Positions 57,437 through 64,000 of a DNA stretch of 64,000 nucleotides are shown here, in pieces. The translations under genes were made by a program, and so were the position numbers. The stretch is from Planomicrobium soli. Lineage in GTDB: Bacteria; Bacillota; Bacilli; Bacillales_A; Planococcaceae. Every line of letters starts with the position of its first letter. Position 1 is the first letter of the stretch. The stretch covers positions 58,984 to 122,983 of the forward strand of contig NZ_PYAT01000010.1 in NCBI RefSeq assembly GCF_003014655.1, written 5' to 3'. The notes below the pieces were generated by a model, which saw only the letters and a program-made list of their open reading frames with translations, was not told the DNA's origin and did no database searches.

Positions 57437-60319
57437 TCACTTAGCCACTTTTTTCTTGCGTGTCGCTTTTGTAACGAGTGCATCCATGCGCGCACGATCG
57501 CGTTCTAAAATCGGATGCAAGTATTTGCCGGTATAGGAGTTTTTCACTTTGGCAATTTCTTCTGGTGTTCCAGCAGCTAAAATGGTTCCCCCTTTATCTC
57601 CGCCTTCCGGTCCTAAATCGATGATGTGGTCGACTGTTTTGATAACATCCAAATTGTGCTCAATGGTCAGGACTGTATCTCCGTTGTCCACCAAACGCTG
57701 CAATACGAGGAGCAAACGGGAAATATCATCCGCATGCAAGCCAGTAGTCGGTTCGTCCAAAATGTAGAACGACTTGCCGTTCGAGCGTTTATGAAGTTCC
57801 GATGCCAGTTTAACGCGCTGCGCTTCCCCTCCTGATAACGTAGTCGCCGGTTGGCCAAGGGTGATATAGCCTAATCCTACGTCTACAATTGTCTTTAGCT
57901 TGCGGTTGATTTTCGGGATGTTTTCAAAAAACGAGTAGGCGTCTTCCACGGTCATCGCCAAAACATCGGCGATGTTTTTGTCTTTGTATTTCACTTCCAA
58001 CGTTTCCCGGTTATACCGCTTGCCATGGCAAACCTCGCACGGTACATAGACATCCGGCAGGAAGTGCATTTCTATCTTAATGATACCATCTCCGCGGCAA
58101 GCTTCACAGCGCCCGCCCTTGACGTTAAAGCTGAATCGCCCTTTTTTATAGCCGCGCACTTTTGCTTCGTTCGTCGCCGCGTAAACATCTCGGATATCAT
58201 CAAAAACACCTGTGTACGTAGCAGGGTTGGATCTCGGCGTCCGGCCGATCGGCGACTGGTCGATATCAATCACTTTTTCCAGCTCTTCAATCCCCTCGAC
58301 CGATGTGTGCTGCCCAGGCTTCGCTTTTGCCCGGTTCAATTTATTGGCGAGCGATTTGTACAAGATTTCATTGATGAGCGTACTTTTTCCGGAACCGGAT
58401 ACGCCGGTCACTGCAGTGAACACGCCCAGTGGAATATCAACATTGACGTTTTTCAAGTTGTTTTCATTCGCTCCGCGGATGGTAATCTTCCGGCCATCGG
58501 ATTTTCTCCGTTCCGCAGGCAGCGGAATGAACTTCTTACCGCTCAAGTATTGCCCAGTCAAAGATTTTTTATTTTTCATCACTTTTTCCGGTGTCCCGGA
58601 AGCGATGATCTCTCCTCCATGGACCCCAGCTCCCGGCCCCACATCAATCAGGTAATCCGCCGCAAGCATCGTATCTTCATCGTGTTCCACGACGATTAAT
58701 GTGTTACCGATATCCCGCATATTTTTCAGCGTGCTGATCAACCGGTCATTGTCTCGCTGATGCAGACCGATAGACGGTTCATCCAGAATATAGAGAACGC
58801 CGGTCAAACGGGAGCCGATTTGAGTAGCCAGGCGAATGCGCTGCGCTTCTCCACCTGATAACGTGCCGGATGCCCGGTTAAGCGTTAAGTAATCAAGTCC
58901 GACATTATTGAGGAATCCAAGGCGCTCCTCGATTTCCCGCAAAATCAGTTTAGCTATTTGCATATCTTTTTCTGACAGTTCCAAGTTAGAGAAAAACTGG
59001 ATCGCTTCAATAATGGAAAATTCACTGACGCTGGCGATATGAAACCCGTTTACTTTTACTGCCAGCGATTCCGGTTTCAAGCGATGGCCATCACACGCTG
59101 GACACGGCTGCTGTCCCATGTATTTTTCCATTTGTTCACGGATATAGTCAGATGTCGTATCGCGGTAACGGCGGTCAACATTCGCTAAAATTCCTTCAAA
59201 ATAAATATGATTGTCGCGGATTTGGCCATAGTCGTTTTCATAACGGAAACGGATTTTATCTTTTTTGGACCCTTTCATAAGCACTTCTATATGCTCTTCC
59301 GGCAACTCACTGACGGGAACATCCATGTCAATTTTGAAATGCTTGCAGATAGCTTGCAGCAACTGCGGGTAATATTGCGAACTCGTCGGCTGCCAAGGAA
59401 CAATGGCGCCTTGGTTTAAAGACAAACTCCAATTGGGAATCACCAGTTCCGGGTCGACTTCCAGTTTGTGGCCAATGCCGTCGCATTCCGGACATGCGCC
59501 AAATGGCGAGTTGAACGAGAACATGCGCGGCTCTAATTCACCAATTGAAAAGCCGCAAATCGGGCATGCATGGTGTTCGCTGAACAACAGCTCTTCTTGC
59601 TCCATAACATCGACCAGCACCCGCCCTTCTGCTAGCCGCAAAGCCGATTCAAGAGAATCGCTGAGGCGCGGTGCAATTCCTTCTTTCATGACGATGCGGT
59701 CAATAACCACTTCTATCGAATGCTTTTTGTTTTTATCAAGATTGATGTCATCATCCAGGTCCGCCAATTCTCCGTTGACGCGGACACGGACGTATCCTTG
59801 TTTTTTGATATCTTCAAGCAATTTGGCATGTGTCCCTTTCCGTCCTGAAACGATTGGCGCCAAAATCTGCATCCGGGTCCGTTCCGGATAGACGGTCAAG
59901 CGGTCAACCATCTGCTCAATCGTCTGGGAAGAGATTTCAATACCATGATTGGGGCAAATCGGCTTGCCGATGCGCGCATACATCAAGCGCATATAATCGT
60001 ATACTTCCGTCACGGTAGCGACTGTTGAACGGGGATTTTTGCTGGTCGTTTTCTGGTCGATCGATATGGCCGGCGACAGCCCTTCGATCAAGTCGACATC
60101 CGGCTTATCCATCTGGCCAAGAAACTGGCGTGCGTACGCAGACAGCGACTCGACATAACGGCGCTGCCCTTCTGCGTAAATCGTATCAAATGCCAAAGAA
60201 GATTTCCCAGATCCCGAAAGCCCCGTCATAACAACCAATTGATCGCGCGGAATGACGACATCGATATTTTTCAAATTATGCGCCCGAGCGCCCTGTATCC
60301 GTATTTCCTGGTTTTTCAC
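57437..60319 (-). CDS. uvrA: Excinuclease ABC subunit UvrA
   Basis: 960 aa damage-sensing ATPase of nucleotide excision repair. Two ABC modules ([14 protein letters not shown] and [14 protein letters not shown]; signatures LSGGEAQR twice). Zinc modules CPICGF...CPEC and CEACRGDG...CEVCHGKRY are complete, with a UvrB-binding region between. Six bp after uvrB on the same transcript. Confidence 0.98.
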   Translation of the reverse strand: MKNQEIRIQGARAHNLKNIDVVIPRDQLVVMTGLSGSGKSSLAFDTIYAEGQRRYVESLSAYARQFLGQMDKPDVDLIEGLSPAISIDQKTTSKNPRSTVATVTEVYDYMRLMYARIGKPICPNHGIEISSQTIEQMVDRLTVYPERTRMQILAPIVSGRKGTHAKLLEDIKKQGYVRVRVNGELADLDDDINLDKNKKHSIEVVIDRIVMKEGIAPRLSDSLESALRLAEGRVLVDVMEQEELLFSEHHACPICGFSIGELEPRMFSFNSPFGACPECDGIGHKLEVDPELVIPNWSLSLNQGAIVPWQPTSSQYYPQLLQAICKHFKIDMDVPVSELPEEHIEVLMKGSKKDKIRFRYENDYGQIRDNHIYFEGILANVDRRYRDTTSDYIREQMEKYMGQQPCPACDGHRLKPESLAVKVNGFHIASVSEFSIIEAIQFFSNLELSEKDMQIAKLILREIEERLGFLNNVGLDYLTLNRASGTLSGGEAQRIRLATQIGSRLTGVLYILDEPSIGLHQRDNDRLISTLKNMRDIGNTLIVVEHDEDTMLAADYLIDVGPGAGVHGGEIIASGTPEKVMKNKKSLTGQYLSGKKFIPLPAERRKSDGRKITIRGANENNLKNVNVDIPLGVFTAVTGVSGSGKSTLINEILYKSLANKLNRAKAKPGQHTSVEGIEELEKVIDIDQSPIGRTPRSNPATYTGVFDDIRDVYAATNEAKVRGYKKGRFSFNVKGGRCEACRGDGIIKIEMHFLPDVYVPCEVCHGKRYNRETLEVKYKDKNIADVLAMTVEDAYSFFENIPKINRKLKTIVDVGLGYITLGQPATTLSGGEAQRVKLASELHKRSNGKSFYILDEPTTGLHADDISRLLLVLQRLVDNGDTVLTIEHNLDVIKTVDHIIDLGPEGGDKGGTILAAGTPEEIAKVKNSYTGKYLHPILERDRARMDALVTKATRKKKVAK

Positions 60320-60325
60320 GTTACC

Positions 60326-62308
60326 TCATCCTTCCGCCTTCAATTCAAGAACTGTATCACGCAGCTCGGCCGCCCGTTCGAAATCGAGCGCCTTTGCCGC
60401 TTCTTTCATTTCTTTTTCCATCAAAGTGATCAGCTTCATGCGATCTTCTTTTTTGAGCTTCTTGCCGGCCACCGCTTTTGACACATATTCCTCTCCACTC
60501 TCTGCTGCCACAGTAGCGCGGATAACGTCTCTGATTTTCTTCTGTATCGTAACTGGCGTAATGCCATGTTTCTCGTTGTACTCTGCTTGGATTGTCCGTC
60601 GGCGAGTGGTTTCGTCGATCGCTTTTTTCATGGAATCGGTCATTTTGTCGGCATACATGATGACATGGCCATTCGAGTTACGCGCCGCCCGTCCCATTGT
60701 TTGGATAAGTGAACGTTCGGACCGCAGGAATCCTTCCTTGTCGGCATCCAGGATTGTCACAAGCGATACTTCCGGTATATCCAGACCTTCTCTGAGCAAG
60801 TTGATGCCAACTAAGACATCGTAAACACCCATTCGCAACTCACGAATGATTTCAATCCGTTCAAGCGTTTTGATTTCAGAGTGCAGGTAGTTTACTTTGA
60901 CGCCCGCTTCTTTTAAGTAAGCAGTTAAATCTTCCGACATTTTCTTTGTCAGAGTAGTGACCAATACCCGCTCATCGCGATCGACCCGCTGTTGGATTTC
61001 GTCCATCAAGTCATCGATCTGGCCTTCTATTGGACGCACTTCAATTGTCGGGTCAAGCAGCCCGGTCGGTCGAATAATTTGTTCGACCATTTCCGGCGTA
61101 TGTTCCAGCTCATAGGGTCCAGGTGTTGCTGAGACAAACACCGCTTGGTGAATGTGTTTTTCAAACTCGTCAAATGTCAATGGCCGGTTGTCCATTGCCG
61201 ATGGCAAACGGAACCCGTGGTCCACCAACACTTTCTTGCGCGCTTGGTCACCGTTGAACATGCCGCGAACTTGCGGCAATGTTACGTGGCTTTCATCGAC
61301 TACCAGCAGAAAATCTTCTGGGAAATAATCAATAAGCGTATAAGGCTGGGCACCTGGAGGTCGCAGTGTCAAATGGCGGGAATAGTTTTCGATTCCTGAA
61401 CAAAAACCCATTTCCCGCATCATTTCCAAATCATAACGTGTACGCTGTTCAAGGCGCTGCGCTTCCAATAATTTGTCTTCTGCCCGCATTTCTTTTAAGC
61501 GTTCTTCCAATTCTGCTTCGATGTTTTCAATCGCTTTGACCATCTTTTCTTCGCGTGTTACGAAGTGGGATGCAGGGAAGATGGCAACATGCTCACGTTC
61601 ACCGATAATTTCGCCTGTTAAGGCATCTACTTCACGGATCCGGTCAATTTCATCACCAAAAAATTCAACGCGCAAACATCTTTCATCGCGTGATGCCGGA
61701 AATATTTCGACCACATCTCCTCGCACACGGAATGTACCGCGGATAAAATTGATGTCATTGCGTTCATATTGGACATCGACCAATTTCCGAAGCAGCTGGT
61801 TTCGCTCAATTTCCATCCCTTTTCGGAGAGAAACGACAAGCTCCCGGTATTCCTTCGGCGAACCGAGGCCGTAAATGCAGGATACTGAAGCGATAACAAT
61901 AACATCATCGCGTTCAAATAAGGAACTTGTGGCAGAGTGGCGCAGCTTATCTATTTCATCATTAATGCTGGCGTCTTTTTCTATATATGTGTCAGATTGC
62001 GGAACATACGCTTCTGGTTGATAGTAATCGTAGTAACTAACAAAATACTCGACTGCATTGTCAGGAAAAAATTCTTTAAACTCGCTGTAAAGCTGGCCCG
62101 CTAAAGTTTTGTTGTGGGCCATGACAAGCGTCGGTTTTTTCACTTGCTGGATGACGTTGGACATCGTATAGGTTTTCCCTGTCCCAGTCGCCCCAAGCAA
62201 AGTTTGACACCGCTTGCCGTTAATGATGCCTTCAGTCAATTGGGCAATGGCTGCCGGCTGATCGCCAGCTGGCTCGTACGGTGCTTGTAGGTTGAACTCT
62301 TGTTTCAT
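60326..62308 (-). CDS. uvrB: Excinuclease ABC subunit UvrB
   Basis: 660 aa helicase-like damage verifier. Walker [15 protein letters not shown] near residue 40, the beta-hairpin [21 protein letters not shown]-like [10 protein letters not shown], motif [14 protein letters not shown] and a C-terminal UVR domain ([19 protein letters not shown]) that contacts UvrC. An SOS box lies upstream. Confidence 0.98.
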   Translation of the reverse strand: MKQEFNLQAPYEPAGDQPAAIAQLTEGIINGKRCQTLLGATGTGKTYTMSNVIQQVKKPTLVMAHNKTLAGQLYSEFKEFFPDNAVEYFVSYYDYYQPEAYVPQSDTYIEKDASINDEIDKLRHSATSSLFERDDVIVIASVSCIYGLGSPKEYRELVVSLRKGMEIERNQLLRKLVDVQYERNDINFIRGTFRVRGDVVEIFPASRDERCLRVEFFGDEIDRIREVDALTGEIIGEREHVAIFPASHFVTREEKMVKAIENIEAELEERLKEMRAEDKLLEAQRLEQRTRYDLEMMREMGFCSGIENYSRHLTLRPPGAQPYTLIDYFPEDFLLVVDESHVTLPQVRGMFNGDQARKKVLVDHGFRLPSAMDNRPLTFDEFEKHIHQAVFVSATPGPYELEHTPEMVEQIIRPTGLLDPTIEVRPIEGQIDDLMDEIQQRVDRDERVLVTTLTKKMSEDLTAYLKEAGVKVNYLHSEIKTLERIEIIRELRMGVYDVLVGINLLREGLDIPEVSLVTILDADKEGFLRSERSLIQTMGRAARNSNGHVIMYADKMTDSMKKAIDETTRRRTIQAEYNEKHGITPVTIQKKIRDVIRATVAAESGEEYVSKAVAGKKLKKEDRMKLITLMEKEMKEAAKALDFERAAELRDTVLELKAEG

Positions 62309-62345
62309 ATTCGCTGTCCTCCCGTTTTTTCGGTCTCTCTATTTT

Positions 62346-62373
62346 ATCATATGCCCTAAAAATACCCTAACAA
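62346..62373 (-). promoter_or_regulatory. Promoter of uvrBA
   Basis: TTGTTA, 16 bp, TATGAT on the minus strand, 38 bp before uvrB. Confidence 0.6.
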
Positions 62374-62377
62374 AAAG

Positions 62378-62391
62378 CGAACGTATGTTTT
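62378..62391. promoter_or_regulatory. LexA/DinR SOS box upstream of uvrB
   Basis: CGAACGTATGTTTT matches 13 of 14 positions of the Bacillus consensus CGAAC-RNRY-GTTYC. It lies 4 bp upstream of the -35 box, so LexA would hinder polymerase binding until DNA damage. Confidence 0.88.
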
Positions 62392-62427
62392 TTATAAGAT
62401 TCCTTAAAAGATTCCTTAAAATAAGCA

Positions 62428-62460
62428 AAATAAAAAACCGCTCCTGAAAGGAGCGGTTTT
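62428..62460 (-). terminator. Terminator of the IDEAL-domain gene
   Basis: AAAACCGCTCCT-GAA-AGGAGCGGTTTT with T6 on the minus strand. Confidence 0.85.
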
Positions 62461-62466
62461 TATCAT

Positions 62467-62706
62467 TCAGGCTTCTTCTTGCTTCAAAGCCTGTAATTGA
62501 GCGGAATAAGTTTTAAAAGCGTCTCGGTCGTTGCTATCCAGGGCTTCATCGATCAGGGCCATTAGCTGTTCTTCTTGTTGTGAACGGTGAACATGCTTGA
62601 GGAAAAGATCTAGATAAATATCGTTAAGCAGTTTTTCCGCCTCAGTTATCTTTTTCGTTTGAGCCATTGCTTTCATGAAATCAGCATAAGAATAATAATT
62701 TTCCAT
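62467..62706 (-). CDS. IDEAL domain protein
   Basis: 79 aa. The C-terminal half QLMALIDEALDSNDRDAF is the IDEAL motif found in small Bacillales regulators and as an accessory domain. The N-terminal half (MENYYSYADFMKAMAQ) is helical. Role unknown; related domains bind partner proteins. ATG 62706. Confidence 0.82.
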   Translation of the reverse strand: MENYYSYADFMKAMAQTKKITEAEKLLNDIYLDLFLKHVHRSQQEEQLMALIDEALDSNDRDAFKTYSAQLQALKQEEA

Positions 62707-62793
62707 TCTGCTTCACCCCAAATGCTTTTCATTAGTATACATTAAAAGCTTATAAAGAATCAATCGTTTTTTGAAAATTCCGATGAAATAGAA

Positions 62794-62837
62794 AAAAATA
62801 TATTTTCTGTTTCCTGCTCTTGCAGAATTCCCATTTT
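62794..62837 (+). promoter_or_regulatory. Candidate ComK-binding K-box in the comK promoter
   Basis: A perfect AT-box AAAA-ATATA-TTTT (62794-62806) and a half-degenerate one, GAAT-TCCCA-TTTT (62825-62837), are 18 bp apart. B. subtilis ComK binds pairs of AAAA-N5-TTTT boxes 8, 18 or 31 bp apart, so this fits autoregulation. Confidence 0.5.
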
Positions 62838-62847
62838 TTATTATAAT
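62820..62847 (+). promoter_or_regulatory. Promoter of comK
   Basis: TTGCAG, 16 bp, then a perfect TATAAT at 62842-62847. The -35 is weak, as expected for an activator-dependent gene. Confidence 0.6.
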
Positions 62848-62882
62848 TAGAAATGGAAAGTAAATTTTGGGGGTGTTTTTTC

Positions 62883-63437
62883 ATGGGCAATAAGAATCAT
62901 TCTTTGTCCTATACAATTTGCAGCAATACTTATGCGCTATTGCCTTATAATGACGGCCGACGGACATGGACCCGGGTTATTGAAGACCGAAGTGAATTTC
63001 TTGTAGAAGAATCTACGTACAAAACTGTAACTAGTTCCTGTAGCTTTTACCGCGGATCAATGGAAAGCGCTACTTTATACGCCCAAAAAGCGGTCCGCGT
63101 TAAACACAAACCCCCAATCATCATCGGAGAGTACTATGGCAACCCGCTCATCTTCTTCCCCACCCATTCGCCAAAAAACAAAGATGCCGTTTGGTTTAAC
63201 TTTGATGCTGTCGATTTAGTGGAAAGCGATGACAGCGGAAGAGGCGGCAGTATTGTCTACTTAAGCAATGGCGAAACCGTGCATTTGGATGTTTCCCCTA
63301 TCGCCTTAAGAAATCAGCACTCCTTCGCGGGTTCTTTGCGCCGGTATTTTAAACGGGCACAAGAAATGCACAAACATCAAATGACCTATGTAGCAAAACG
63401 TACATATCCACCAAGAACACAATATCCTCTTGACTAA
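62883..63437 (+). CDS. comK: Competence transcription factor ComK homologue
   Basis: 184 aa minor-groove DNA-binding activator of late competence genes. Conserved ComK blocks are present: TVTSSCSFYRGSMESA, RVKHKPPIIIG, PLIFFPTHSP, VWFNFDAVD and LSNGETVHLDVS. ATG 62883 follows GGGGGTG; a start 10 codons upstream lacks a ribosome site. The tail is shorter than that of B. subtilis ComK and lacks the long C-terminus that MecA recognises, so proteolytic control may differ. Ends with a 4-bp overlap with the convergent gene. Confidence 0.87.
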   Translation: MGNKNHSLSYTICSNTYALLPYNDGRRTWTRVIEDRSEFLVEESTYKTVTSSCSFYRGSMESATLYAQKAVRVKHKPPIIIGEYYGNPLIFFPTHSPKNKDAVWFNFDAVDLVESDDSGRGGSIVYLSNGETVHLDVSPIALRNQHSFAGSLRRYFKRAQEMHKHQMTYVAKRTYPPRTQYPLD

Positions 63438-63799
63438 AGCTCTTTATACGATAACGCCAAGTATATGCGCATCAACTCTTCCACCCTATTGCGGAGGCGC
63501 AAATTCAAATAACGCCGGTGGTCTTCATAGCCCCCATGATAAAAGATGTATTCGGTAAAGGTGTCATCACCTGTTCCGCGCAGCATTTTCATGTGATGTT
63601 TCCTCATGTGGATTTTTGTTTCTTTCAATTCTTTCTGTACTTGCTTGATCGCTCCATCAACTAATTCTATGTAAGGTTTTTTTAACTTGAAAGAGCCTTT
63701 TTCGAATAATGCACGGTCCCGTTCCAAAATAATGAGAACCATTGGCAAATAAATCATGTTTTCAAAATGGGCGGCTTCTTCCGGTGAGATTAACGGCAT
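63434..63799 (-). CDS. YhjD-like hypothetical protein
   Basis: 121 aa helical soluble protein starting MPLISPEEAAHFENMIYLPM, with KKPYIELVDGAIKQVQKEL and FHGGYEDHRRYLNLRLRNRV-type ends; it resembles B. subtilis YhjD from memory. Function unknown. ATG 63799 follows GGAGGGGGTG; a longer start adds 15 residues without support. Convergent with comK. Confidence 0.7.
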   Translation of the reverse strand: MPLISPEEAAHFENMIYLPMVLIILERDRALFEKGSFKLKKPYIELVDGAIKQVQKELKETKIHMRKHHMKMLRGTGDDTFTEYIFYHGGYEDHRRYLNLRLRNRVEELMRIYLALSYKEL

Positions 63800-63947
63800 G
63801 TCTACACCCCCTCCAAAATGAGAACATCTGTTCTTATCTATCATTCTACCTAGAAATTATATAATTGCAAGCTTTTCTGCGTAAAAAAAGCTGTACCAGT
63901 AAATCTGAGGCCACTGAAAAACCCTTCCTTTAAATCAATGGGAGACT

Positions 63948-63994
63948 AAAAAAAGAGTTGGAAGGCAGGATTTCCTGTCTTCTGACTCTTTTTT
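63948..63994. terminator. Hairpin near the window end
   Basis: AAAAAAAGAGT and ACTCTTTTTTT arms enclose GGCAGG-ATTT-CCTGTC. It can end transcripts in either direction; its gene is outside the window. Confidence 0.7.
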
Positions 63995-64000
63995 TACCCT

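Overview
The window reads as chromosomal DNA of a low-to-moderate GC Gram-positive rod or coccus of the Bacillales, most likely family Planococcaceae (Planococcus/Planomicrobium-like). The evidence is gene content and order: cggR-gap-pgk-tpiA-gpmI-eno followed by secG-est-rnr-smpB-ssrA; clpP next to tRNA-Arg and crh-whiA-yvcK-rapZ-yvcI; trxB; an eight-gene his operon; yvoF-ppaX-yvoD-lgt-hprK; yvlB-uvrA-uvrB; and comK. These follow Bacillus subtilis gene order closely. The genus is an inference from overall protein character and cannot be proved here.

Layout. 1-5.8 kb: the 5' part of a FadR-controlled fadN (cut by the window edge), a thioredoxin-like protein, a STAS protein, a C39-like protein, a 5'-3' exonuclease and a BCCT osmolyte transporter. 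5.8-20.3 kb is the accessory region. It holds a membrane gluzincin-type peptidase with a TPR tail, a signal peptidase I with small membrane-protein genes beside it, an ECF sigma/anti-sigma pair with an ECF-type promoter in front of it, an NhaC antiporter, a DUF2785 protein, a broken peptidase E, a SunI/YnzG-like PH-domain protein behind a textbook sigma-W-type promoter, a Nudix protein, a methyltransferase, small hypotheticals, and a class D sortase divergent from a CHRD-domain protein with a matching sorting signal. Three genes here (peptidase E, signal peptidase I and a zinc-ribbon membrane protein) each look broken by one missing base. The long housekeeping genes in the rest of the window look intact.

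20.8-33.3 kb: tmRNA and its partner SmpB, RNase R, a carboxylesterase, SecG, and the lower-glycolysis operon led by its repressor CggR, with a CggR operator in front. A tRNA-Arg(CCG) follows. 33.4-51.5 kb: clpP with a CtsR operator, then one long minus-strand series covering catabolite control (Crh, HprK, PpaX), envelope control (WhiA, YvcK/GlmR, RapZ), thioredoxin reductase, histidine biosynthesis (hisZGDBHAF-hisIE with ATGA-type overlaps), and lipoprotein maturation (Lgt). 51.7-54.8 kb is a plus-strand insert with a cell-wall amidase, a TetM-like ribosomal-protection GTPase and a DUF1801 protein. 54.8-64 kb: an M20 peptidase, YvlB, UvrA/UvrB behind an SOS box, an IDEAL-domain protein, a ComK homologue with candidate K-box sites, and a small YhjD-like protein.

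No prophage, CRISPR array, rRNA or intact insertion sequence was seen. The strongest candidates for something less described are the ECF-sigma neighbourhood (8-15.7 kb) with its decaying secretion genes and ECF-promoted SunI-like gene, the sortase D/CHRD pair, and several long perfect inverted repeats that are not ordinary terminators.
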